Positions 1-6,045 of a DNA stretch of 13,856 bases are shown here, one piece after another. The position numbers and the translations under genes were made by a program. Each line of letters begins with the position of its first letter. Within the stretch, counting starts at the first letter, position 1. The DNA comes from a bacterium. GTDB taxonomy: Bacteria > Chlamydiota > Chlamydiia > Chlamydiales > Rhabdochlamydiaceae. Under the pieces are notes generated by a model, which was given only the letters and a program-made list of their open reading frames with translations, was not told where the DNA came from and did not search any database. The DNA lies in the NCBI GenBank assembly GCA_021802305.1, contig JAKAAD010000017.1:1-13856 (forward strand), given 5' to 3'.

Positions 1-1
1 C

Positions 2-406
2 GCCGATTTGTATCCGCAAGAAGAAGATCTAGCGGCACTGTACTATACACTTTTACGAGGAACAAATGCCTATGACCTAACTCTCCAAAAGGGAATCCCT
101 CCTCTTGGAGATTTCGTATGCCTCCAAGAAGGGGCATCCGCCTACTTCCGTTATGCAACGCCAACGCTGTTAGAGGCAATCTTTGGGACTACCTTAAAAA
201 AGAGCATCCTGCGCAAAGAACAAATACATACAGAACGGTTGGGGAAAGCCCATACACTTACTCGTAAAGAACTCGAAGCCTTGCCAGAATTTTCCCATCA
301 TGGCCCTCTCCTCTTGCTCCTTTCATTTGATACATGCAAAGAGAGAAAGAAAGAGATCCGCGAACACGACGCTGTGATCGGCATGCGCTTCCGCGAGCGT
401 AGCTAA
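2..406 (+). CDS. hypothetical protein, 5' end outside window
   Basis: The frame is open from the left edge, so the TTG at position 8 is unlikely to be the true start and the gene probably begins upstream. About 134 C-terminal residues are visible. They contain a GIPPLGDF segment, a short hydrophobic LLLLLSF stretch near residue 105, and a basic C-terminus (KERKKEIREHD, then GMRFRERS). I see no signal peptide, transmembrane segment or catalytic motif, and I do not recognise the family. The codon pattern looks coding. Its stop codon TAA (404-406) overlaps the stop codon TAG (405-403) of the opposing histidine kinase gene, so the two genes end inside each other with no room for a terminator. The call as a real gene is fairly safe; the function is unknown. 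Confidence 0.6.
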   Translation, partial: ADLYPQEEDLAALYYTLLRGTNAYDLTLQKGIPPLGDFVCLQEGASAYFRYATPTLLEAIFGTTLKKSILRKEQIHTERLGKAHTLTRKELEALPEFSHHGPLLLLLSFDTCKERKKEIREHDAVIGMRFRERS

Positions 407-1176
407 GCAGCGGGAAAAAGCAGTGTAAATGTCGAGCCTTTGCCCAGCGCGGAGGTTACAGTTACTTTCCCTCGATGTTTTTCCGCAATTGCCTTCACGA
501 TAGCAAGTCCTAGTCCCGCTCCTCCCAACTTTCTAGAACGCGTCTTGTCTACGCAATGGAAGCGTTCAAACACGTGCCCCAAATGAGTGGGGGGAATCCC
601 GACTCCTTGATCAATGACAGAAAGGGCAATATTGTTTTGTTCTTTGGTAAGTCGTACATGTACTTTTGCCCGCTTAGATGAATATTTTACTGCATTGTCT
701 AAGAGGTTCATCAATGCGAGCTCGAGTAAATCTTTATCCGCAAGAATGTTTTGGATAGATGCAGGCGCATCTACTACGAGTTCCGCTTCAGGATGGAGTA
801 GCTGAAACGCATGTTGGCAACTCATCAAGAGTGGAGGAAGTGCACAAGGCTCTGTAGCAACATACAATTGATCGTCTAGATCGTGAAGCGTGAGCAATCC
901 TTTGATCACATGATCTAATCGACTACAACTTTGCGCCATTTTTTTCGCGATCTCTTTGATCTGTTCTAGGGGCATTTCGGATAAGTCCTCAAGAATTTCT
1001 GCATATCCCTTGATAATAGCCATGGGCGTACGCAATTCATGCGCAGCATGCATGATAAATTCGCGCTCTTTTCGAACAAAAGAACTTAACAGCCGTTTGA
1101 TCCAGAAGGTAACTTTATTCACAGCGTATTCTCTATCGCAAAATGGGAGTTTTCTGTCTACCGCAAAATAGAGCAT
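403..1176 (-). CDS. cytoplasmic sensor histidine kinase, short, no sensor domain
   Basis: This is a two-component histidine kinase of the EnvZ/PhoR type. It would autophosphorylate on a conserved His and pass phosphate to a response regulator, but no regulator gene is visible in the window. Domains in order: linker (1-40); HisKA dimerisation helix with H-box HAAHELRTP and phosphoacceptor His46; N-box NLLDNAVKYS around Asn161; G1 box DQGVGIP at 189-195; F-box VFERF at 202-206; G2 GGAGLGLAI at 218-226; G3 GKGSTF at 245-250. The catalytic core looks complete. There is no transmembrane segment, HAMP or periplasmic sensor, so it is soluble or missing its N-terminal half. The ATG at 1176 overlaps the end of pepP by 19 bp. 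An in-frame TGA lies about nine codons upstream, so the ORF cannot be much longer. A GTG at 1122 preceded by AGAGA is an alternative start just after pepP. It is the last gene of the mutL-pepP transcription unit. Confidence 0.85.
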   Translation of the reverse strand: MLYFAVDRKLPFCDREYAVNKVTFWIKRLLSSFVRKEREFIMHAAHELRTPMAIIKGYAEILEDLSEMPLEQIKEIAKKMAQSCSRLDHVIKGLLTLHDLDDQLYVATEPCALPPLLMSCQHAFQLLHPEAELVVDAPASIQNILADKDLLELALMNLLDNAVKYSSKRAKVHVRLTKEQNNIALSVIDQGVGIPPTHLGHVFERFHCVDKTRSRKLGGAGLGLAIVKAIAEKHRGKVTVTSALGKGSTFTLLFPAA

Positions 1177-2222
1177 TCTCTCATCTCTGGATAGAAATTT
1201 TCATACCCTGTTTTCGTTACGATGATTGTATCCTCGTAGCGAATTCCTCCCTGTCCAGCGCGATACAATCCCGGTTCAATGGTAATTGCCATTCCTGCCT
1301 CGAGTTGTGCATCGCAGTCCTCCCCCACACTTCGCAGGCGCGGAAATTCGTGAATTTCTAATCCCACTCCATGGCCAAGACTATGCAAATACAACTCTTC
1401 TACCCCTTCTCTCTTCATGATCCTTCGTGCAGCAAGATCCAATTCGCGAATCTTTACCCCGGGTCGCACGTGAGAAAGAGCTGCTTTTTGTGCCTCGTGC
1501 ACAATTTTGTAGAGCTGATCAAATCCTTTGGGAATGCTGTGGAATGCTATAACTCGGGTAAGATCTGAGCAATAATGATCTAAAATGACACCGATATCGA
1601 TGAGAACGAGATCTCCCTTTTTCAGAGGAACATCTTGAGGTTTGTAATGGGGCATTGCAGAATTTGCTCCAAACGCAATGATAGGGGAAAAAGAAAGAGC
1701 ATCTGCGCCATGTTCTAAAACGTATAGCTCGAAAGCACGTGCAAGTTCTTTTTCCGTGACATTCTCTCGCAATTCTTTACAAAGAAATTGAAACCCTTGC
1801 CAATTGAGCATTGCGCTCTTTCTCATTGCTTCGACCTCATCAGCATCTTTATTGCTGCGCATTCGGTGAAAAAATCCCGTTTCCGCGACGACCTGAAGCC
1901 CGGGAATTTTTTTCTGCCAAGAAGCAAGTTTTTGATATTGATCAAAGCTTGTGCATTCCCCGTGAAAGAGGAGCCGATTTGCTCCCACTTTTTGCAAAAA
2001 TTGCAGAGGAGCCGCTTCCCTTGCTAATTCCACCGGAATTATTGTTTGTTCTCTTGCTACTTGGATATACCTTCCATCGACAAAAAGGCGAGCTTCCTCT
2101 TTTGCAACGAAAAGTTCTCCCGTCGACAGTTCCAACCCCGTAAAATAAAAAAGATCATGCGGTTCAGCGATCCAACAAAGATCTCCCGGAACTATTTTCT
2201 TCTGCAGCATTGCAATGCGCAT
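1158..2222 (-). CDS. pepP: Xaa-Pro aminopeptidase (M24B)
   Basis: This is a cytoplasmic metallopeptidase that removes N-terminal residues preceding proline. It has the usual bacterial length (354 aa), with a creatinase-like N-terminal domain (about 1-125) and a pita-bread catalytic domain (about 130-350). The metal ligands expected of the family are in place: Asp209 (LIDIG), Asp220 (CSDLTR), His284 (LGHGVG), Glu316 (IEPGLY) and Glu330 (RYEDT). His192 in AMPHY matches a known substrate-binding His. The ATG at 2222 is preceded by AAGAGG (2234-2229) with 6 nt spacing. That ribosome binding site lies inside the terminal repeat of the palindromic element at 2226-2395. The gene sits downstream of mutL and overlaps the histidine kinase gene by 19 bp. 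As I recall, pepP is next to mutL in Chlamydia as well. Confidence 0.93.
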   Translation of the reverse strand: MRIAMLQKKIVPGDLCWIAEPHDLFYFTGLELSTGELFVAKEEARLFVDGRYIQVAREQTIIPVELAREAAPLQFLQKVGANRLLFHGECTSFDQYQKLASWQKKIPGLQVVAETGFFHRMRSNKDADEVEAMRKSAMLNWQGFQFLCKELRENVTEKELARAFELYVLEHGADALSFSPIIAFGANSAMPHYKPQDVPLKKGDLVLIDIGVILDHYCSDLTRVIAFHSIPKGFDQLYKIVHEAQKAALSHVRPGVKIRELDLAARRIMKREGVEELYLHSLGHGVGLEIHEFPRLRSVGEDCDAQLEAGMAITIEPGLYRAGQGGIRYEDTIIVTKTGYENFYPEMRECSILR

Positions 2223-2225
2223 ATT

Positions 2226-2395
2226 AGACCTCTTGCGTAACTAAGGCTTCATCGATTTTGGGGATTATTTTGGCCGATTTTTGATTCTTTTTGCAGGGGT
2301 TGTATCAACTTCGTATACTACCCCCGCAAAAAGAATCGAAAACTCGGTTCAAAAGAACCCCAAAATTGACAGAAGCTTAGTTATGCAAGAGGTCT
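2226..2395. mobile_element. MITE-like palindromic element with terminal inverted repeats
   Basis: This 170-bp stretch fills the mutL-pepP gap. The left end reads agacctcttgcgtaacta; the right end, reverse complemented, reads agacctcttgcataacta. The similarity continues inward over about 75 bp per arm with few mismatches. It includes a perfect 12-bp inner stem (gattctttttgc at 2283-2294 against 2326-2337) and a GGGGT/ACCCC extension, leaving a loop of about 20 nt. The trinucleotide ATT stands immediately outside both ends (2223-2225 and 2396-2398), which fits a 3-bp target-site duplication. No credible protein is encoded. The ends resemble those of IS5-superfamily elements, and ATT fits the ANT duplication recalled for the ISL2 group; that family assignment is inference from memory. 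In a transcript it would fold into one long hairpin. Confidence 0.75.
2229..2234 (-). promoter_or_regulatory. pepP ribosome binding site inside the element end
   Basis: AAGAGG on the - strand, 6 nt upstream of the pepP ATG, is one of the better Shine-Dalgarno matches in the window. It is part of the terminal repeat that starts at 2226. In a read-through transcript from mutL it would pair with the other end of the element (about 2383-2395). Confidence 0.6.
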
Positions 2396-2402
2396 ATTCC
2401 AT

Positions 2403-4064
2403 CTATACCAGATTTTTTTCCTCAATGACACGCAAAATGCGCTCTTCAAAAGAGTACGTCACCACATCTTGATGCATCAGCAATTCTTCTACAATGCGCT
2501 CTCCTTCTGCTTGTGTATAGGATTTATTTCGTTGTCGAAAGCGCGCCATTGCTTTTTTCGCTACTTGTTCCCTCGACCAAGAAGTATCTCCGTGAATCAC
2601 TTCTCTAATGATCTTTTCTGCCTCTTCCTCTTCAAGAAAAGAAGGAATCGCTTCTAAAAGGTAGGTTGTTTTGCCAAAAGGCCGAAGCACAAAGCCCATT
2701 TCCTGAAATTTTTCAAGAAACATCTCCAATCGATTGCTTTCTTCGGAAGTCATGGAAAGGGTCCGTCCTATGAGAAGCCCTTGCACAGCAACAGGTGATC
2801 CGCTCGATAAGTACCATCCATGAAGAGCCGCTTCCGCTGTCCGAAGGTTGACAATGGCAAGGCCAGATTCGCGCCCAATCATTCGAGCGTCAATAAGAAG
2901 ATAGTGTGCGATCATCCCTATTGCATGTATCTGTTTTTCCGTCATTGTCGTTTGCATCCAGGAGGATGGGTTTTCATCTTCTGCCACAACATAAGAGAGC
3001 AGGCTTTGGCTGGGTTGATCCACCTGCACTCCTTCTAAATTCCCTATAGAGCAGATCTCCCACGAGGCACTTGCGCGATTCAAGATAGATGCAATTGCTG
3101 TTTGCACATGGTCCATGAGCTCTTCTTCCTTGTGAAAACGCACTTCGCGTTTTTGCGGATGGACATTGACGTCCAGGTGCGCTGGTTCTATCTCTAAATG
3201 AAGGACAAATCGAGGCATTCTTCCCTTATCTAATCTGGTTCCATAAGCGTAGCGAATTGCGTCAAGAATCGATGGAGCATGCACTGGTCTTGCATTGACA
3301 AAGAGATATGAGCTCGCTCGCATTTTCCCGGTGCAGGAAGGATTTTCGATAAAACCCCAAAGAGAAGATGAAGCGCAAGGGAGACTTGCCTCTAGAAACG
3401 AACTCCCTAGAAGATCTTTTATGCGCAATTGCAATGCTTCGCTCATTGGCGTAGATAGTGATGGCAATACAGAAAAGATCTCTTGGCCCCCTTGTATGAG
3501 CGTACATCCAATGCGCGGATGAGCAAGGGCCATTTCCATCATCGTTCGCGTAATTTCCGCGGTGCTGGCAAGTGCGCTCTTTTGAAATTTTTTCCGTGCA
3601 GGCACATTGTAAAAAAGGTCTCTCACTTCTATTGTTGTTCCTCTTTGCCGCGGAGCAATCTCCTTGTGCAGAATCTGCCCTCCTTCAAGAGCGATCCGCA
3701 ATCCCTTTCCCTCCCCTGTTGCAGAGGTGATCGAAATGCGTGAGATTGCAGCAATGGAGGAAAGCGCTTCTCCACGAAACCCCATCGTTCGTAGGGCACT
3801 GAGGTCCCAGCCGCTTTCAATCTTGGAAGTTGTATGCCGTTCACAACAAAGGAGCAGATCTTCTTCCTCCATTCCGCATCCATCATCTATGATGCAAATG
3901 CGTTCAAATCCTCCCCCTTGTGTCTCTACTCTAATGGAAGAAGCGTGAGCATCTATCGCATTTTCAACGAGCTCTTTGATTGCAAAAGCAGGATTTTCTA
4001 CCACTTCCCCCGCAGCGATTTGATTGATTGTCTCTTCTGATAGACGCTTGATTTTTCGTTGCAT
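2403..4064 (-). CDS. mutL: DNA mismatch repair protein MutL
   Basis: MutL is a GHKL ATPase that links MutS mismatch recognition to strand removal. The N-terminal ATPase domain is intact: ELVENAIDA at 31-39 with catalytic Glu31 and Mg-binding Asn35, IDDGCGM at 59-65, TTSKI at 78-82 and GFRGEA at 95-100. A transducer domain follows to about 325 (HLDVNVHPQKREVRF visible), then a variable linker. The C-terminal dimerisation domain starts near 380. The metal-binding endonuclease motif DQHAAxER of nicking MutL proteins is absent; the corresponding stretch reads IVNLRTAEAALHGW. A CPHGRP-type motif near the C-terminus is not seen either. At 553 aa it is a little shorter than E. coli MutL. The start is ATG at 4064; I see no clear Shine-Dalgarno sequence. 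It diverges from cca with 17 bp between start codons and heads the mutL-pepP-kinase unit. Confidence 0.95.
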   Translation of the reverse strand: MQRKIKRLSEETINQIAAGEVVENPAFAIKELVENAIDAHASSIRVETQGGGFERICIIDDGCGMEEEDLLLCCERHTTSKIESGWDLSALRTMGFRGEALSSIAAISRISITSATGEGKGLRIALEGGQILHKEIAPRQRGTTIEVRDLFYNVPARKKFQKSALASTAEITRTMMEMALAHPRIGCTLIQGGQEIFSVLPSLSTPMSEALQLRIKDLLGSSFLEASLPCASSSLWGFIENPSCTGKMRASSYLFVNARPVHAPSILDAIRYAYGTRLDKGRMPRFVLHLEIEPAHLDVNVHPQKREVRFHKEEELMDHVQTAIASILNRASASWEICSIGNLEGVQVDQPSQSLLSYVVAEDENPSSWMQTTMTEKQIHAIGMIAHYLLIDARMIGRESGLAIVNLRTAEAALHGWYLSSGSPVAVQGLLIGRTLSMTSEESNRLEMFLEKFQEMGFVLRPFGKTTYLLEAIPSFLEEEEAEKIIREVIHGDTSWSREQVAKKAMARFRQRNKSYTQAEGERIVEELLMHQDVVTYSFEERILRVIEEKNLV

Positions 4065-4085
4065 GCTACAATGAACATAGCATGC
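4061..4085. promoter_or_regulatory. perfect 8-bp inverted repeat holding both mutL and cca start codons
   Basis: GCATGCTA (4061-4068) and TAGCATGC (4078-4085) form a perfect inverted repeat around a 9-nt spacer. The mutL start codon lies in the left arm (- strand ATG at 4064-4062) and the cca start codon in the right arm (4082-4084), in symmetric positions. A TACAAT hexamer (4067-4072) could be a -10 box for cca, but no good -35 is seen. The site could bind a dimeric regulator or fold at both mRNA 5' ends; either role is inference. Confidence 0.35.
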
Positions 4086-5341
4086 CTGCTCTTCCTTTTG
4101 CCAAAAGCATTGTTCAAACTCTTGCCCACGCGGGTCATATTGCCTATTTTGCAGGAGGCTGGGTGCGCGATTATCTTATGAAGCATCCCTCTGACGACAT
4201 TGACATTGCAACGACAGCAACTCCCCAAGAAATTCAAGCTCTTTTTCCCAAAACCATTCCCGTAGGAATTGCGTTTGGCATTATCATCGTAGTCATTGAG
4301 AGCCATCAATTCGAAATCGCAACCTTTCGCAAAGAATCAGAATATACAGATGGAAGACGACCTATGCGCATCGAAAAAGCAACCCCTGAAGAAGATGCTC
4401 ATCGCCGCGACTTTACAATCAACGGAATGTTTTGGGATCCCATCCAGGAAACTCTCTTAGACTACGTGGGGGGGCAGGATGATCTTGCAAAGGGCATCAT
4501 ACGTGCCATTGGCAACCCGCACGAGCGGTTCTTTGAAGATAGACTTCGCATGATGCGCGCCGTGCGCTACTCTACCCGCTTTGGGTTCCCCATTGAACCT
4601 GCGACCTCTCAAGCCATCTTAGATCATGCAAACAGTCTTCTTCCCTTCGTTGCCATGGAACGCATCTGGCAAGAATTTCGAAAGATGTCTCAGTTTGCTC
4701 ATTTTGATAGAGGGCTCGTTGCACTCCATCGGCTTCATTTGCTTCCCACGATTTTTCCGGAACTCAAAGATGTTTCTTTAGAAGAGATAGAAAAGCGCGT
4801 TGCTCCTCTTCGCTTTTTCCCCAAAGGAGCGCCTACCATCAGCGAACTGCTCGAGCTTTTCCCGAACGATTCTCTAGAAACCATTCTCGAGCGTTGTGAA
4901 ACGCTTAAAGTATCCCGAGAAGAGCGAGAACTTGCCATTTTCTTGCATAAGACCACGCAAATGCTCGATATGCCCAAAGATTGGCTTGCCAAGCTCGAAC
5001 TCGTAGAGTGGGCTCAGTTTTATGCCCATCCTCATGCAGATCTCGCTCTTCAGATCCGCGCTGCACATCTTGAACACTCTGAGAAACTCCACTTTTTGCA
5101 AGAACACACTTCCCGAAGGCAAGCTCTCCACACCGCCATTGCGCGCATGCAAACTCACACCCCACTTCTTCGTGCAGAACACCTCCTAGCAGAAGGAATC
5201 ATTCCCGGAGAGTATTTAGGGAAACTCTTAAAAGAAGGAGAGCGCATTGCTGTGAATCATTCTCTAGAAAGCCCAAAAGAGATTCTGCACTTGCTCAAAG
5301 AATCTCCACTATGGGAAAATAAGATCTCGCCTGAAAAATAA
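4082..5341 (+). CDS. cca: CCA tRNA nucleotidyltransferase / poly(A) polymerase family
   Basis: This is a class II nucleotidyltransferase, cytoplasmic, that adds CCA to tRNA 3' ends; the family also contains poly(A) polymerases. Motifs in order: GGWVRD at 25-30; DDIDIA at 39-44 (catalytic acidic pair about Asp39/Asp41); RRDFTINGM at 108-116; LDYVGGQDDL at 126-135; DRLRMMRAVRYSTRFGF at 153-169, the nucleotide-recognition and neck region. A helical body and tail follow. The length of 419 aa is typical. CCA addition is favoured because the only tRNA gene in the window lacks an encoded CCA, so the cell needs this activity. The ATG at 4082 has no obvious Shine-Dalgarno sequence, and there is no in-frame ATG just upstream. 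Head-to-head with mutL. Confidence 0.9.
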   Translation: MPALPFAKSIVQTLAHAGHIAYFAGGWVRDYLMKHPSDDIDIATTATPQEIQALFPKTIPVGIAFGIIIVVIESHQFEIATFRKESEYTDGRRPMRIEKATPEEDAHRRDFTINGMFWDPIQETLLDYVGGQDDLAKGIIRAIGNPHERFFEDRLRMMRAVRYSTRFGFPIEPATSQAILDHANSLLPFVAMERIWQEFRKMSQFAHFDRGLVALHRLHLLPTIFPELKDVSLEEIEKRVAPLRFFPKGAPTISELLELFPNDSLETILERCETLKVSREERELAIFLHKTTQMLDMPKDWLAKLELVEWAQFYAHPHADLALQIRAAHLEHSEKLHFLQEHTSRRQALHTAIARMQTHTPLLRAEHLLAEGIIPGEYLGKLLKEGERIAVNHSLESPKEILHLLKESPLWENKISPEK

Positions 5342-5528
5342 TCTATCCTGAAATGGTTACGCACCAATTTTTCAAGTTGTATGGTTTTTGTTTGCTTTCT
5401 TCATGATCCAGCGGATGAATTTCAAAAGTGGAGGAATGTTGTTGATGCTTGTCCATAGGGCGAATGATCTATCCGTTCGCATTTTTTGATCGCATATCCA
5501 TAGAAAAGATTTCCTCATCAACAAAAAA

Positions 5529-5557
5529 TTGACTTGGATTGTGCTCAACAATAGAAT
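5529..5557 (+). promoter_or_regulatory. sigma-70-type promoter for the small exported protein gene
   Basis: TTGACT (5529-5534), a 17-bp spacer and TAGAAT (5552-5557) are close to the TTGACA/TATAAT consensus of the major sigma factor. Transcription would begin near 5564, so it favours a translation start at or after 5566 for the following gene. Confidence 0.55.
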
Positions 5558-5565
5558 GCTATCGT

Positions 5566-5910
5566 TTGCGATATACATTGATCTTATTTGCTCTCGTTTT
5601 CCCTTGCATCATTCACGCAAATACTTTGCGATTGAAGAATAATACCCCTTATCCCCTTCAAGCGTTCATTCATGCGCACGATGGGACCTTGATCGTCGAT
5701 CTATTCGTCAAAGCAGGAACAACTGCTACTTGGACAGAATCGACGAAAGGATTGCCCCAAACGAGAACTTCTCCTATTGCTCCTTTCTCCGTGGTATGGA
5801 TCTGCCAGAATGGGGAGCTCTATTCTCGTTGCGATGGCATTGCACGTGGCACTCTTGTCATTGCACAGCAATGTACTGGTCCTAAAGTGTGTCGCAAATT
5901 GTCGCAATAA
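5566..5910 (+). CDS. small predicted exported protein, unknown function
   Basis: The encoded protein of about 114 residues begins with a clear signal peptide: RYTLILFALVFPCIIHA, with likely cleavage after HA. The mature part of about 97 residues contains a LRLKNNTPYPLQAFI beta-like start, a PFSVVWICQNGELYSRCDG centre and four cysteines (WIC, SRC, QQC, KVC), which may form disulfides in the periplasm. I do not recognise a named family. The start is uncertain. No ATG lies in frame upstream of the signal peptide. TTG at 5566 fits the signal peptide and comes just after the predicted transcription start, so the mRNA would be nearly leaderless. TTG at 5539 would extend the frame by nine residues but lies upstream of the predicted -10 box. 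The gene stands alone between cca and the element end at 5922. Confidence 0.6.
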   Translation: MRYTLILFALVFPCIIHANTLRLKNNTPYPLQAFIHAHDGTLIVDLFVKAGTTATWTESTKGLPQTRTSPIAPFSVVWICQNGELYSRCDGIARGTLVIAQQCTGPKVCRKLSQ

Positions 5911-5921
5911 CAAAGGATACT

Positions 5922-5941
5922 TTAGACCTCTTGCGTAACTA
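5922..5941. repeat. solitary copy of the MITE terminal repeat
   Basis: Twenty bases (ttagacctcttgcgtaacta) are identical to 2224-2243, the left end of the 170-bp palindromic element plus two flanking bases. In this orientation the element interior would lie to the right, but no matching inverted right end is found downstream. It is probably the remaining end of an insertion sequence or a decayed element copy. Confidence 0.65.
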
Positions 5942-6045
5942 TTGTTTTGCTGCTTGATGTTGGCCTGAGTAATTTGTTGATGCACCGTCAAATCTGCTCT
6001 TCCATTGACAGTTTGAGAAAAACAAGGATTTTTGCAAAAAGCCAT
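5924..6045 (-). pseudogene. truncated ORF running into the element end
   Basis: A - strand reading frame starts with ATG at 6045, overlapping the TAA stop of the upstream lipoprotein gene as TAATG. That suggests it is, or was, the next gene of that operon. It codes for about 35 ordinary-looking residues (MAFCKNPCFSQTVNGRADL and on), then crosses the terminal repeat as NSYARGL. After that it is open only as antisense of the exported-protein gene. Two readings fit: the 5' end of an operon gene cut by an element insertion, or the end of a decayed transposase gene. I do not recognise the peptide. Confidence 0.3.

Noticed and set aside
2281..2472. + strand ORF (63 aa) inside the palindromic element and mutL end
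   Set aside because: It spans the hairpin arm, the element border and antisense mutL; no sensible protein features, so it is an accidental frame.
5354..5364. ggttacgcacc, a possible second copy of the element end
   Set aside because: Only about 8 bases (gttacgca) agree with the terminal repeat and the diagnostic agaggtct part is missing; likely chance.
5372..5578. - strand ORF of 68 aa in the gap after cca
   Set aside because: Weak composition, no homology I recognise, and it overlaps the promoter and start of the exported-protein gene; possible decayed sequence but not supported.
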